Made by a program: the position numbers and the translations under genes. A stretch of 64,000 nucleotides of DNA. Origin: Sphingomonas koreensis (lineage in GTDB: Bacteria > Pseudomonadota > Alphaproteobacteria > Sphingomonadales > Sphingomonadaceae). Location: contig NZ_PGEN01000001.1 in the NCBI RefSeq assembly GCF_002797435.1, positions 1,054,001-1,118,000 on the forward strand, given 5' to 3'. Below, one piece after another: positions 52,229-61,454 of this stretch (position 1 is its first letter; every line of letters begins with the position of its first letter). The notes under the pieces are model-generated. The model was not told the DNA's origin. It made no database searches and saw nothing but the letters and a program-made list of their open reading frames with translations.

Positions 52229-54204
52229 GCGGCCAGGATCCCATCGCCGCCTTCCGCGTCGAGGCAGGCGACCTGCTCGACCAGATCGAGCACGGCCTGC
52301 TCGACCTGACCGGACGGCTCGACGACCGCGAGCTCGTCGATGAGGTGTTCCGCGGCCTGCACACGCTCAAGGGCTCGGGCGCGATGTTCGGCTTCGACGC
52401 GTTGGCGACCTTCACCCATCATTGCGAAACCGCCTTCGATCGCGTGCGCAAGGGGCTCGCCCCCGCGACGCAGGAACTGGTTGCCGTCATCCTCTCTGCG
52501 CGCGACCATATGCGCCTGCTGATCGACGGCGATCAGGATCAGGCCACGGGCGATGCGATCCTCTCGCGGCTCCAGGCAGCGATCGATGCAGCGGGCGGCG
52601 TCCCCGATTCCATCGCCGCGCCGATCGAGCAGGCCGCCGCCGGCGACGGCCCCACCAGCAAGAGCGGCTGGCGACTACGGTTCCGCCTGCCCGCCGATGC
52701 GATGGCGAACGGCACCAACCCGCTGATGCTGCTCGACGAACTGCGCGACCTCGGCGACTGCGCCGTGCGCGCGCTGACCGACCGGATTCCGCCGCTGGCC
52801 GATCTTGCGCCCGCCGAGAACCATGTCGGCTGGGAAGTCGAACTGCGCGGCGACGTGCCGATGAGCGCGATCGAGGACGTCTTCATTTTCGTGATGGACG
52901 ACATGGAGCTGTCCTGCGAACCGCTCGACGTCCAGACGGACGAAGCACCCGCCGGGACACCAGCGCCTCCGGCGGCCACCGCAGAGGCCGGATCGCCGTC
53001 CGCCCGGGCCACCGCAGCCGCCAAGGCGGACGAAAGCGTCCGTGTCCCGGCCGAGCGACTCGACGAACTCATGGACCGGGTCGGCGAGCTGGTCATCGCC
53101 CAGAGCCGCCTGTCGCAGCTCGCCCAGGGCAGCGGCCATGACATGGTCCTGCGATCGGTCTCGGAAGAGATCGAGCGGCTGGCAGGTGAATTGCGCGACA
53201 CGATGATGGTGCTGCGCATGGTCCCGGTCGCATCGCTGTTCAACCGGTTCCGCCGCCTTATCCACGACCTGTCGCGCGAGACCGGGAAATCGATCGAGCT
53301 GCTGACCGAGGGCGAAGCTACCGAAGTCGACAAGACCGTAATCGAACGGCTCGCCGACCCGATGGTTCACCTGATCCGCAACGCCTGCGACCATGGACTC
53401 GAGACGCCCGATCAGCGCGCCGCCGCGGGCAAGGACTCGACCGGCACCGTGCGCCTCTCGGCGCATCAGGCCGGCGGCGAGGTTGTGATCACCATCCAGG
53501 ACGATGGTCGCGGCATCGATCGCGATCGGGTGCGGGCCAAGGCCGAAGCTCAGGGGCTGATCCAGCCCGGACAGCTGCTGGCGGACCAGGACCTGCTCCA
53601 GATGATCTTCCATCCCGGCTTCTCGACCGCCGCTCAGGTCACCAACCTCTCGGGCCGCGGCGTCGGCATGGACGTCGTCAAACGCACCATCGAAAGCCTG
53701 CGCGGCGCGATCGACGTCGCCAGCACGCCCGGCAAGGGCTCGACCATCACTTTGCGCATCCCGCTCACGCTGGCGATCATCGACGGGCTGCTCGTCCGGG
53801 TCGGCACGGGCCGCTATGTCATCCCGCTCGCCGCGGTCGAGGAATGCCTCGAGCTACCGCTAGAAGAGGATCTGCGGACCCGCGGCCGCAGCTTCATCAC
53901 GCTGCGCGACAGTCTCGTCCCCTTCCTGCGCCTGCGCGAGATGTTCGCCTGCGGCACCCGGCCCGACGCGTTCCAGAAGATCGTCGTCATCGCCACCGGG
54001 ACCGAGCGGGTCGGGCTGGTCGTCGATCAGATCATCGGCAGCCACCAGACGGTGATCAAGTCGATGTCGGCGCTGCACCACAATGTGACGACCTTTGCCG
54101 GCGCCACAATCCTCGGGGACGGCGGGATCGCGCTGATCCTCGATGTGGCCCAGCTCGTCGACATCGGCCGCAACCAGGAGGAGCGGCTTCGCGCCGCTGG
54201 CTGA
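52225..54204 (+). CDS. cheA: chemotaxis histidine kinase CheA
   Basis: The 659-residue kinase starts at GTG overlapping cheY. Hpt domain: His46 in GLHTLKGSG. A region like P2 covers about residues 150-235 (GWRLRFRLP...). The dimerisation helices begin VRVPAERLDELMDRVGELVIAQSRLSQL. The ATPase domain has the N-box NACDHGLETPDQR and GxG loops GRGIDRDRV and NLSGRGVGMDV, and a CheW-like C-terminus follows. It is complete. Confidence 0.95.
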   Translation: MSGQDPIAAFRVEAGDLLDQIEHGLLDLTGRLDDRELVDEVFRGLHTLKGSGAMFGFDALATFTHHCETAFDRVRKGLAPATQELVAVILSARDHMRLLIDGDQDQATGDAILSRLQAAIDAAGGVPDSIAAPIEQAAAGDGPTSKSGWRLRFRLPADAMANGTNPLMLLDELRDLGDCAVRALTDRIPPLADLAPAENHVGWEVELRGDVPMSAIEDVFIFVMDDMELSCEPLDVQTDEAPAGTPAPPAATAEAGSPSARATAAAKADESVRVPAERLDELMDRVGELVIAQSRLSQLAQGSGHDMVLRSVSEEIERLAGELRDTMMVLRMVPVASLFNRFRRLIHDLSRETGKSIELLTEGEATEVDKTVIERLADPMVHLIRNACDHGLETPDQRAAAGKDSTGTVRLSAHQAGGEVVITIQDDGRGIDRDRVRAKAEAQGLIQPGQLLADQDLLQMIFHPGFSTAAQVTNLSGRGVGMDVVKRTIESLRGAIDVASTPGKGSTITLRIPLTLAIIDGLLVRVGTGRYVIPLAAVEECLELPLEEDLRTRGRSFITLRDSLVPFLRLREMFACGTRPDAFQKIVVIATGTERVGLVVDQIIGSHQTVIKSMSALHHNVTTFAGATILGDGGIALILDVAQLVDIGRNQEERLRAAG

Positions 54205-54207
54205 ACC

Positions 54208-54729
54208 ATGACCGATCATATCACCACATCGACGCCTTGGGACGATCAGGGCCAGCTTGAAGTGCTGACTTTCGATCTTCAGGGCGAAACGCTGGCGCTC
54301 GAAGCCTTTCTGGTGCGGGAGATCATCGATCTCCTGCCCGAAACCCCGGTGCCCGGGGCTCTGCCGCTGGTCGGCAGCGTGGTCAATTTCCGCGGCCGGA
54401 TCATTCCCGTCGCCGATCTGCGCCTCGCCTTCGGCATGGCTACGGCCGAAGCCACGGTCGACAGCCGGATCGTCGTCATCGAAACCGATCTGAACGGCGA
54501 GAGCATCCAGCTCGGCGTTCGCACCGACAGGGTGCATGAAGTGACCACGCTGCACCGCAGCGCCAGCGAACAGCCGCCGCTCGTCGGCATGCGCTGGCGG
54601 CGCGACTATCTGCGCGAGTTGGTACGCCGGGACGAGGGCGTCGTCCTCATCCCGGATCTTCCCGCCATTTTCCGTTCGCTCGATGCGCCGGCACGGCCTG
54701 CCGAACCGCATCTCACCCTCGTTCACTGA
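54208..54729 (+). CDS. cheW: CheW adaptor (first copy)
   Basis: The 173-residue CheW couples receptors to CheA. It has the CheW core LEVLTFDLQGETLALEAFLVREIID, VVNFRGRIIPVADLRLAFG and VDRVHEV-like HEVTTL. The gene follows cheA by 3 bp. A second CheW lies after the MCP gene, so receptor types may have separate adaptors. Confidence 0.93.
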   Translation: MTDHITTSTPWDDQGQLEVLTFDLQGETLALEAFLVREIIDLLPETPVPGALPLVGSVVNFRGRIIPVADLRLAFGMATAEATVDSRIVVIETDLNGESIQLGVRTDRVHEVTTLHRSASEQPPLVGMRWRRDYLRELVRRDEGVVLIPDLPAIFRSLDAPARPAEPHLTLVH

Positions 54730-54765
54730 CGGTCTTCTCCGACCCACCTGCAAGGATTGATCAGG

Positions 54766-56565
54766 ATGCGTGCCACCATAAAAATGAAGCTGGGGGCGAC
54801 CTTCACTGTCGTCGCCGTCATGTTGCTTGTCGTCAGCGTGATCGGAATCACGAAGATGTCGACGCTGAACACCGCGATCACCGACCTCATCTCCGGCCCG
54901 GTCAAGCGGCAGGAAATGGCGCTGACCGTTACCAGCCAACTCGGCACTCTGCTTCGTATGGAGCGGAACATGACGATGAACACCGATCCGGCGAAGCTGG
55001 CCGAGTTCAACGCGGAAACCGCCACTGCGCTGAAGCAGATCGATGAGCTGATCACGGAGGCCGAGCGCACCGCGCCCGAGCAAACCAAGGCGAACTGGAG
55101 CAAGCTGCGCCAGGATTTCACCACCTATCGCCCGATCAACGAGCGGGTCCGTGCGCTGGCCTCGGCCGGCGACGTTGAGGCCGCCCGTAAGATCTCGTTC
55201 ACCGACTCGAGCCGCCTCAACACTCTGATGGAGGAGAGCACGGCCAAGCTGATCGCGGGTTCCGAAGCCGCAATGAAGCAAGTCGATGACGAAACTAACA
55301 AGCTCTACAGCGATTCGCGCATGCTGCTCTTCACGGTGTCCGCGATCGCGCTGCTGGTCGCCGTCGCCGGCGCGTTCTGGATCTCGATGATCGTGTCGCG
55401 CGGTCTGCGGAATATCGGCACCGTCGTCAGCGCGGTCGCGATCGGCGATCTCGATCAGGACGTGAAGATCACCACCAATGACGAGATCAAGGATCTGGTT
55501 GATACCGTGAACGCGATGACCGCCAATCTGCGCGTCAGCGCGGGCCTCGCCGACAGGATTGCCGATGGCGACCTGACCGTCACGCACAAGCCGCTGTCCG
55601 ACAAGGATGTACTCGGCCATGCCCTGGTGCGGATGATCGATCGTCTGCGGGGCGTCGTCGGCGACGCCGGCGCGGCTGCGGAGAATGTCTCCGCAGGCAG
55701 CCAGGAACTGTCGGCCAACAGCGAACAGGTCTCGCAGGGTGCGACCGAGCAGGCCGCGGCGGCCGAGGAAGCCTCGGCGTCGATGGAGCAGATGGCCGCC
55801 AACATCAAACAGAATGCCGACAATGCGGCGCAGACCGAGAAGATCGCGCGCCAGTCGTCCAGGGACGCCGAAGCCAGCGGTGTCGCCGTGGACCGTGCCG
55901 TGGGCGCGATGCGCACCATCGCGGAGAAGATCGGCATCGTGCAGGAAATTGCGCGCCAGACCGATCTGCTCGCGCTCAACGCCGCGGTCGAGGCCGCCCG
56001 TGCGGGCGAGCATGGCAAGGGCTTTGCCGTCGTCGCGTCGGAAGTCCGCAAGCTCGCCGAGCGCAGCCAGACCGCGGCTGCCGAGATCGGCGCGGTGTCT
56101 GCCGATACCGTGAAGGCGGCGAGCGAAGCGGGCGAGATGCTGACCAAGCTGGTGCCCGACATCCGCCGGACCGCCGAACTGGTGTCCGAAATCAGCGCGG
56201 CCTGCCGCGAGCAGGATGTCGGCGCGTCGCAGATCAACGAGGCGATCCAGCAGCTCGACAAGGTCACCCAGCAGAATGCGGGCGCGTCGGAACAGATCTC
56301 GACCACTTCGGAAGAGCTCGCCGCCCAGGCCGAGGAACTGCAGAGCAGCATCGCCTATTTCCGCATCGACGATCAGGGCAAGGCGCGTCGCCAGGCGCCG
56401 GCACCGGCCGCACGCCCGGCTGCACCGCGCGCCACCGCGGTCAAGGCCAAAGCCAGGCCCAACTCGATCGCCGATCAGAAGGCGCGTGTCGCCGGCTTTG
56501 CGCTCGACCTCAACCAAGGCGGTCCGGATGCGGACGACGCCGAGTTCGGAGCGCAGGCGGCATGA
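54766..56565 (+). CDS. methyl-accepting chemotaxis protein
   Basis: The 599-residue receptor has TM1 (about residues 10-32, [16 protein letters not shown]) and TM2 (about 190-212, [20 protein letters not shown]), a periplasmic helical domain (4HB-type) and HAMP. A long signalling coiled coil has its tip at [20 protein letters not shown], then [20 protein letters not shown]. The C-terminal Ala/Pro tail lacks a CheR-docking pentapeptide. It overlaps the second cheW by ATGA. The ligand is unknown. Confidence 0.94.
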   Translation: MRATIKMKLGATFTVVAVMLLVVSVIGITKMSTLNTAITDLISGPVKRQEMALTVTSQLGTLLRMERNMTMNTDPAKLAEFNAETATALKQIDELITEAERTAPEQTKANWSKLRQDFTTYRPINERVRALASAGDVEAARKISFTDSSRLNTLMEESTAKLIAGSEAAMKQVDDETNKLYSDSRMLLFTVSAIALLVAVAGAFWISMIVSRGLRNIGTVVSAVAIGDLDQDVKITTNDEIKDLVDTVNAMTANLRVSAGLADRIADGDLTVTHKPLSDKDVLGHALVRMIDRLRGVVGDAGAAAENVSAGSQELSANSEQVSQGATEQAAAAEEASASMEQMAANIKQNADNAAQTEKIARQSSRDAEASGVAVDRAVGAMRTIAEKIGIVQEIARQTDLLALNAAVEAARAGEHGKGFAVVASEVRKLAERSQTAAAEIGAVSADTVKAASEAGEMLTKLVPDIRRTAELVSEISAACREQDVGASQINEAIQQLDKVTQQNAGASEQISTTSEELAAQAEELQSSIAYFRIDDQGKARRQAPAPAARPAAPRATAVKAKARPNSIADQKARVAGFALDLNQGGPDADDAEFGAQAA

Positions 56566-57038
56566 GCGCGGTCGAGGAAATCCAGGCCGTCACCTTCGGC
56601 CTGGGGGCGGAAGTCTTCGCCGTGCCGGTGGCGTTCGTAAAGGAGATCCTCGACTATCGCGAGACCTTCCGCATCCCCGGCGGCCCCGACTATCTGCTGG
56701 GTCTTACCGACCTGCGCGGACAGGGCGTCACCACGATCGACTTCCGGCTCCGGCTGGGTCTGCCACGCGCGGATGCCACCTCCGCCACCCGCATCCTGGT
56801 GATCGAGGTGCCGCTCGCCGACCGGACGCTGCTGCTGGGACTGGTGGTCGATCGAGTGATCGAGGTCAGCAGCTTCCGGTCCGGTGAGATCGAGGGTGCA
56901 CCCGATATCGGTGCGGACTGGCCCTCCGACTACATCGCCGGGGTGGTCCGGCGGCAGGACGGCTTCGTCGTCCTGGTCGATGTGAACGCGATCTTCGCCA
57001 ACGAAGCGTCACCGGTGCTCGCCGCGGCTGCGGCCTGA
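56562..57038 (+). CDS. cheW: CheW adaptor (second copy)
   Basis: The 158-residue CheW is coupled by ATGA overlap to the MCP. Core blocks are [40 protein letters not shown] and [10 protein letters not shown]. It differs clearly from the first copy (not a recent duplicate). A strong terminator follows it, so it ends the first che transcription unit. Confidence 0.93.
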   Translation: MSAVEEIQAVTFGLGAEVFAVPVAFVKEILDYRETFRIPGGPDYLLGLTDLRGQGVTTIDFRLRLGLPRADATSATRILVIEVPLADRTLLLGLVVDRVIEVSSFRSGEIEGAPDIGADWPSDYIAGVVRRQDGFVVLVDVNAIFANEASPVLAAAAA

Positions 57039-57049
57039 AGCATCCTTCT

Positions 57050-57084
57050 GCCCGGCGGCCGCATCGGCCGCCGGGCCCCGCTTT
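57050..57084 (+). terminator. strong terminator splitting the che cluster
   Basis: A perfect 12-bp stem GCCCGGCGGCCG / CGGCCGCCGGGC with a 3-nt CAT loop is followed by CCCGCTTTT. It lies 12 bp after the CheW stop and before cheR. Confidence 0.8.
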
Positions 57085-57116
57085 TCCAGTCACCATACGC
57101 CCTTCATGGAGCTTCC

Positions 57117-57974
57117 ATGCCCGTTGCCGCCGCCAGCAAGACCGTTTCGAGCGATCATCTGAGCAAGCGCGATTTCGCGCGGCTGGCCGGGTTCATCCAT
57201 GACTATGCCGGAATCAAGATGCCCGCGGGCAAGCTGACCATGCTGGAAGGGCGCCTGCGCCGCCGGGTACGCGCCACCGGAGCCGAGGATCTCGAAAGCT
57301 ACTGCAGCTGGCTGTTCGACGAGGGACATCTGGCGGACGAGGCGCTGCACCTCATCAACGCGGTGACCACGAACAAGACCGATTTCTTTCGCGAGCCCGC
57401 CCATTTCGACTTTCTCGAGCACACGGCCCTGCCCGCGCTTCGCGACGCCGGAGTCCGCACGATCCGGGCCTGGAGCTCGGCCTGCTCGACCGGTCCCGAA
57501 GCCTATACGATGGCGATGATGCTCGACGATTTCGCCGCGCGCAGCGATGGCCTGTCCTACGGCATCCTCGCCACCGACCTCGACACCGAGGTGCTGGAAA
57601 CCGCCCGCCGCGGCATCTACCCGGCCGACCAGCTCGACCCTGTGCCGGACCCGTTGGCCCGCCGCTACGTGCTGCGCCCGGTCGATCCGAAGCGGCGCGA
57701 TGTGCGGATCGCGCCAGAACTGCGGAGCGCGATCGGCTTCGCCCGGCTCAACCTGATGGACGATCGCTATCCGATCGGCAGCCCGATGCATCTGATCTTC
57801 TGCCGCAACGTCCTCATCTATTTCGACAAGCCGACCCAGCGCGCCGTCGTCGCGCGGCTTGCGGAGAAGCTGACGCCCAACGGCTATCTCTTTCTCGGCC
57901 ATTCGGAATCGATCACGGGGTTCGATCTGCCGCTGACGCAGGTCGCCAATACCGTCTTCCAGCGGAGCAACTGA
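57117..57974 (+). CDS. cheR: CheR chemotaxis methyltransferase
   Basis: CheR methylates receptor glutamates with SAM. The 285-residue protein has an N-terminal helical domain (about residues 15-90, [30 protein letters not shown]). The SAM fold has [28 protein letters not shown] and [10 protein letters not shown], and [12 protein letters not shown]. It overlaps cheB by TGATG. It lies after the terminator, so it needs its own promoter. Confidence 0.95.
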   Translation: MPVAAASKTVSSDHLSKRDFARLAGFIHDYAGIKMPAGKLTMLEGRLRRRVRATGAEDLESYCSWLFDEGHLADEALHLINAVTTNKTDFFREPAHFDFLEHTALPALRDAGVRTIRAWSSACSTGPEAYTMAMMLDDFAARSDGLSYGILATDLDTEVLETARRGIYPADQLDPVPDPLARRYVLRPVDPKRRDVRIAPELRSAIGFARLNLMDDRYPIGSPMHLIFCRNVLIYFDKPTQRAVVARLAEKLTPNGYLFLGHSESITGFDLPLTQVANTVFQRSN

Positions 57975-59062
57975 TGACCGGCAACAAGCGCATCCGCGTG
58001 CTGGTCATCGACGACAGCGCCAGCGTACGCCAGACGATGACCGCGATCCTGCAAGAAGATCCGCAGATCGAGGTGATCGCCGCCGCATCCGATCCGTTCA
58101 GCGCCGCACGCTACATCCAGGACGAAGTCCCCGACGTCATCACGCTGGATGTCGAAATGCCGCGGATGGACGGCATCACCTTCCTGCGCAAACTGATGTC
58201 GCAATGCCCGGTCCCGGTCGTCATGTGCTCGTCACTGACCGAGGAGGGATCGGAGACTTTGCTCCAGGCGCTGGAGGCCGGCGCCGTCGATATCATCCTC
58301 AAGCCCCGTATCGGCGTCGCCGATCACCTGATCGAGCAGCATTTCCAGATTCGCGAGACAGTGAAGGCCGCGGCCGGCGCGCGCGTCGGCGGAAAGCGCC
58401 CGCCCCGCCCCGCCACCGGCCGAGAGCCGGAAAAGAAGCTGACCGCGGACGCCGTTCTCCCGCCGCCCAGCGGGCGCGCCATGAGCCGCACCACCGAGAT
58501 GGTCGTGTGCATGGGCGCATCGACCGGCGGGACGGAGGCGCTGCGCGAGGTGCTGGAGGCACTGCCTGCCAACGCGCCGGGCATCGTCATCGTCCAGCAT
58601 ATGCCCGAGCATTTCACCAAGGCCTTCGCGCGCCGTCTCGACGGCCTGTGCGAAGTGGCGGTCAAGGAAGCAAGCAACGGCGATCCGGTGCTGCGCGGCC
58701 ATGTCCTGATCGCGCCGGGCGGCAAGCACACCATGCTGGAGCGGCAGGGCGCACGCTATCATGTCTCCGTACGCGACGGGCCGCTCGTGTCGCGACACCG
58801 CCCCTCGGTCGACGTGCTGTTCCGCTCGGCCGCGCGCAACGCCGGTTCCAACGCCGTCGGGATCATCATGACCGGCATGGGCGACGACGGCGCGCGCGGC
58901 CTGCTCGAGATGCGCGAGGCGGGTGCGCGAACCATCGCACAGGACGAAGCCAGCTCGATCGTGTTCGGCATGCCCAAGGAAGCGATCGCGCGCGGGGCGG
59001 CCGAGCATGTCGCGCCGCTCCAGACCATCGCCCGCGCGTTGCTCCAGGCGGCCGATCGCTAG
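57974..59062 (+). CDS. cheB: CheB methylesterase/response regulator
   Basis: The 362-residue CheB has a receiver domain (acid pair at residues 13-14, phospho-Asp59 in [11 protein letters not shown]) and a C-terminal methylesterase with Ser in [19 protein letters not shown] and the Asp region MTGMGDDGA. It removes receptor methyl groups when phosphorylated by CheA. It pairs with cheR. It ends at an inverted repeat. Confidence 0.95.
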   Translation: MTGNKRIRVLVIDDSASVRQTMTAILQEDPQIEVIAAASDPFSAARYIQDEVPDVITLDVEMPRMDGITFLRKLMSQCPVPVVMCSSLTEEGSETLLQALEAGAVDIILKPRIGVADHLIEQHFQIRETVKAAAGARVGGKRPPRPATGREPEKKLTADAVLPPPSGRAMSRTTEMVVCMGASTGGTEALREVLEALPANAPGIVIVQHMPEHFTKAFARRLDGLCEVAVKEASNGDPVLRGHVLIAPGGKHTMLERQGARYHVSVRDGPLVSRHRPSVDVLFRSAARNAGSNAVGIIMTGMGDDGARGLLEMREAGARTIAQDEASSIVFGMPKEAIARGAAEHVAPLQTIARALLQAADR

Positions 59063-59070
59063 GCCGGGAA

Positions 59071-59113
59071 GTTGACAAAGTTACGGGAAACGCGATTCAT
59101 TCTGTCAACTTCG
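59071..59113. repeat. 9-bp inverted repeat after cheB
   Basis: AAGTTGACA and TGTCAACTT form a 9-bp inverted pair with a 25-nt spacer just after cheB. It marks the start of a lower-GC stretch running to about 59650, and its TTGACA could double as a -35. The 200 bp to 59264 hold no recognised gene. Confidence 0.4.
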
Positions 59114-59263
59114 TCGCCTTTGTCGGGCGCTGCATTGGGCCGAGGATATCGACAGAATCAAAGAGCGTCCGCCAAGCGGCCAATCGATGCAAGCAAACCA
59201 ATTCCAACATTGCAAGCGGGACGGCTATTGGGTGGGAAGCTGCCATATCCGAGGCCATATCAC

Positions 59264-59503
59264 TCAATACCGATCACGGTTCCAAAACACGAAAGGCAAT
59301 GCCGTAATTGGAGCCAGCAGCAGCGCGAAGACCATAATCTGCACGGCCAGCCCGATCTGCCACCCCGCTCCGCTAGATGGGCCTGCAAGTTCCGGCAGCG
59401 AAAAGAACGGGAGTCCGCCCAACCCCGTGGCAAGCCACCAGAACGAAGGAGCTGCAATCGCCCAGATTGCGCACATATACGTGTACCACCGGGGCAACTT
59501 CAT
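59264..59503 (-). CDS. small two-helix membrane protein in a low-GC patch
   Basis: The 79-residue protein has helices MCAIWAIAAPSFWWLATG and GWQIGLAVQIMVFALLLAPI and a Trp-rich sequence. Its base composition is lower in GC than the che genes on either side. There is a clear start, but only a weak ribosome site. No family was recognised. It lies between cheB and the soluble MCP-like gene and could be a small acquired gene. Its function is unknown. Confidence 0.5.
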   Translation of the reverse strand: MKLPRWYTYMCAIWAIAAPSFWWLATGLGGLPFFSLPELAGPSSGAGWQIGLAVQIMVFALLLAPITALPFVFWNRDRY

Positions 59504-59660
59504 ATCTGAACCCTATGCGCCGTTAGACGCTTTTTCTCGAATGCCTAGATCACATTTGTGGCGGGCCTGCCCAATGTCCGCAATGGGGTCGATAACCGCC
59601 GCACCGACTGAACGCCGATCCGCGTCCGTGTCGACAGGGGCCATCCGGCACCCTTCTCGT

Positions 59661-61403
59661 TCAGAACAGCCCGTCGTCGAACAGGTCGTCGTCATCCTCC
59701 GCGGCCGCCGGCGCGGGAAGATCGTCATTCGCGCCCGCGGGCCGGAAGGTCCGGTGGATCTCCCGTTCCCGCGCCATGGTGTAGCGCGCGGCGATCTGAT
59801 CCATCAGCGCCGACAGCGCCTGCTGCGCCGGTTCGGCCATCTCCGCATCGGGCTCGATCTCGACCGCCCGTGCCAGATCCGCCAGCCCATCCACCGCCTG
59901 AGTCAGCGCCGGACCGATATCGGCATCGCCACCGATGTCGCCGCTCGTGTCATGGAGCATCGCGCCGATCTGCATCGCATCCTGATCGACGCCCGACAGG
60001 CTCTCCGCCATGCGGACGCCGCCGTCCCGGATCGCCGCCAGCGACTGGAGCAGCATCGCGTTGGTATCGGGCGGTGCTTCGCCCGTTTGCGTATCGCCGA
60101 TCATCCGCGCCGCACTGTCGATCCGGTCGAAGCTCTGGGACACCATCTCCCAGATCCCGGCCAGCCGCCGGGAGAAGGACTGGATCTCCTCCGAGATCAC
60201 CGCGAGCCCGCGCCCGTCGGCACCGAGCCCCCGGCATTGCAGTGCGGTGTTCCAGGCCATCTGCTCGACATCCTTCTGGATGCGGTTCACCGCCTTGAGC
60301 CGGTCGAACAGGCTGTCGGCCGCGCGCGAGGTGGCGCGACCCAGCTTCGCGCTGTCCGCCTCCGCCGCGCAGAGCTGCCGCGTGACGTTCGCCACCCCGC
60401 CGATATCCTGCTCCAGCCGCTGCAGCACCTGCTGGATGTCGCCGCCGCTCCCGCCGCCCTGCCGCATTTCCGCGAGCCGTGCGGCATCCGGCGCAATGCC
60501 CTGCAGGCTTCCGGCAAGCGTGCGGGATTCGCGCAGGAAATCCGCCACGGTGTCGGCGGCCTGCGCAGCGGCCAGCGCGGTGACATGGTCCACCAGATGC
60601 CGGCAGGTCTGTGGTTCGATGCCGGGCGCTGCGACATGCACGCCCAGCAGTTCGATGCTCTCCGAGATGTGTTCGAGCCGCTGGCGCGTGATGTCGCCGA
60701 TCTGCAGCGCCCCCAGCGCCACCGCAACCTTGCCGCGAATGTCCCGCGCAAGATTCGCGATCCGCTCCGCCAGCGCGGCGCTGCTGTCCTGCAGTTCCTG
60801 CAGCGTCAGCGCATCGGCGGCGAGCTTCTGGGGTATGCGGGGGATGACCGCCGCGCACTCGCGACCGAGCAGCCGGTCGGCGGCCGCCATGTCGCCGATG
60901 CTCTGCCCCAGCTGGGAGATCTCGGTTTCGAATTCATCGACCTGCCGCTCGGCCTGCTCCAGCTTGGCGACCATGTGATCGGCAAAGCTCGCAAACCCAT
61001 CCGCCCCGGCCGCCGCCACCTTGATGTTGAGACCGCAGATATGAAGGAAGGACAGGGTCCGCCGGATCTGCTTGAGATGCTGGAACAACTCGTCGCTGGA
61101 CAGCTGAATCGCATCGAGGCTCTGCTGGCGCCGCCCCTGCTCCATCGGCAGGCCGGTCAGGCGATCGGCGGTCAGGCGCATCGTTTCGATCGCTGCCAGC
61201 GCCGCCTGGCGATTCATCGCGTTGCTCACGCCTTCGAGCGAGGAAACCAGCCGCTCGACGATCTCATAGGCGCGCGCCAGGGCCGTCCCGGCGCTGACGA
61301 AGCGCGCGTCGAGGCTGGCCGCCAGTCCCGCCAGTTCCGTCCCGATGATCGCAAGCGGCGATGGATCGCCCTGCATCGCGCGTGCCGCCGTCGAAACCTG
61401 CAC
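59661..61403 (-). CDS. soluble MCP-like coiled-coil protein with CheZ-like motifs
   Basis: The 580-residue protein starts at GTG with AGGAG 7 nt upstream; a TTG 3 nt earlier is possible. It has no TM segment and is nearly all helical. A degenerate MCP-tip-like stretch is near residues 380-415 (WNTALQCRGLGADGRGLAVI, then SEEIQSF). Near 237-241 the sequence GDITRQRLEHI matches the CheZ active site QDLTGQ (Asp and Gln four apart). The C-terminus EDDDDLFDDGLF resembles CheZ's CheY-binding end DDLLDSLGF. It may be a CheY-P phosphatase. This is an inference, not an annotated family match. Confidence 0.7.
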   Translation of the reverse strand: MQVSTAARAMQGDPSPLAIIGTELAGLAASLDARFVSAGTALARAYEIVERLVSSLEGVSNAMNRQAALAAIETMRLTADRLTGLPMEQGRRQQSLDAIQLSSDELFQHLKQIRRTLSFLHICGLNIKVAAAGADGFASFADHMVAKLEQAERQVDEFETEISQLGQSIGDMAAADRLLGRECAAVIPRIPQKLAADALTLQELQDSSAALAERIANLARDIRGKVAVALGALQIGDITRQRLEHISESIELLGVHVAAPGIEPQTCRHLVDHVTALAAAQAADTVADFLRESRTLAGSLQGIAPDAARLAEMRQGGGSGGDIQQVLQRLEQDIGGVANVTRQLCAAEADSAKLGRATSRAADSLFDRLKAVNRIQKDVEQMAWNTALQCRGLGADGRGLAVISEEIQSFSRRLAGIWEMVSQSFDRIDSAARMIGDTQTGEAPPDTNAMLLQSLAAIRDGGVRMAESLSGVDQDAMQIGAMLHDTSGDIGGDADIGPALTQAVDGLADLARAVEIEPDAEMAEPAQQALSALMDQIAARYTMAREREIHRTFRPAGANDDLPAPAAAEDDDDLFDDGLF

Positions 61404-61454
61404 CAAAATCTCCTGTCTGGCTGTTTGCCGGTTGATCGCGCCCGTCCCGCGGCC

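Noticed and set aside
53860..56517. An 885-residue minus-strand frame opposite cheA, cheW and the MCP gene
   Set aside because: It is a shadow of three certain che genes, with Arg/Asp/Gly-rich non-family sequence and no ribosome site.
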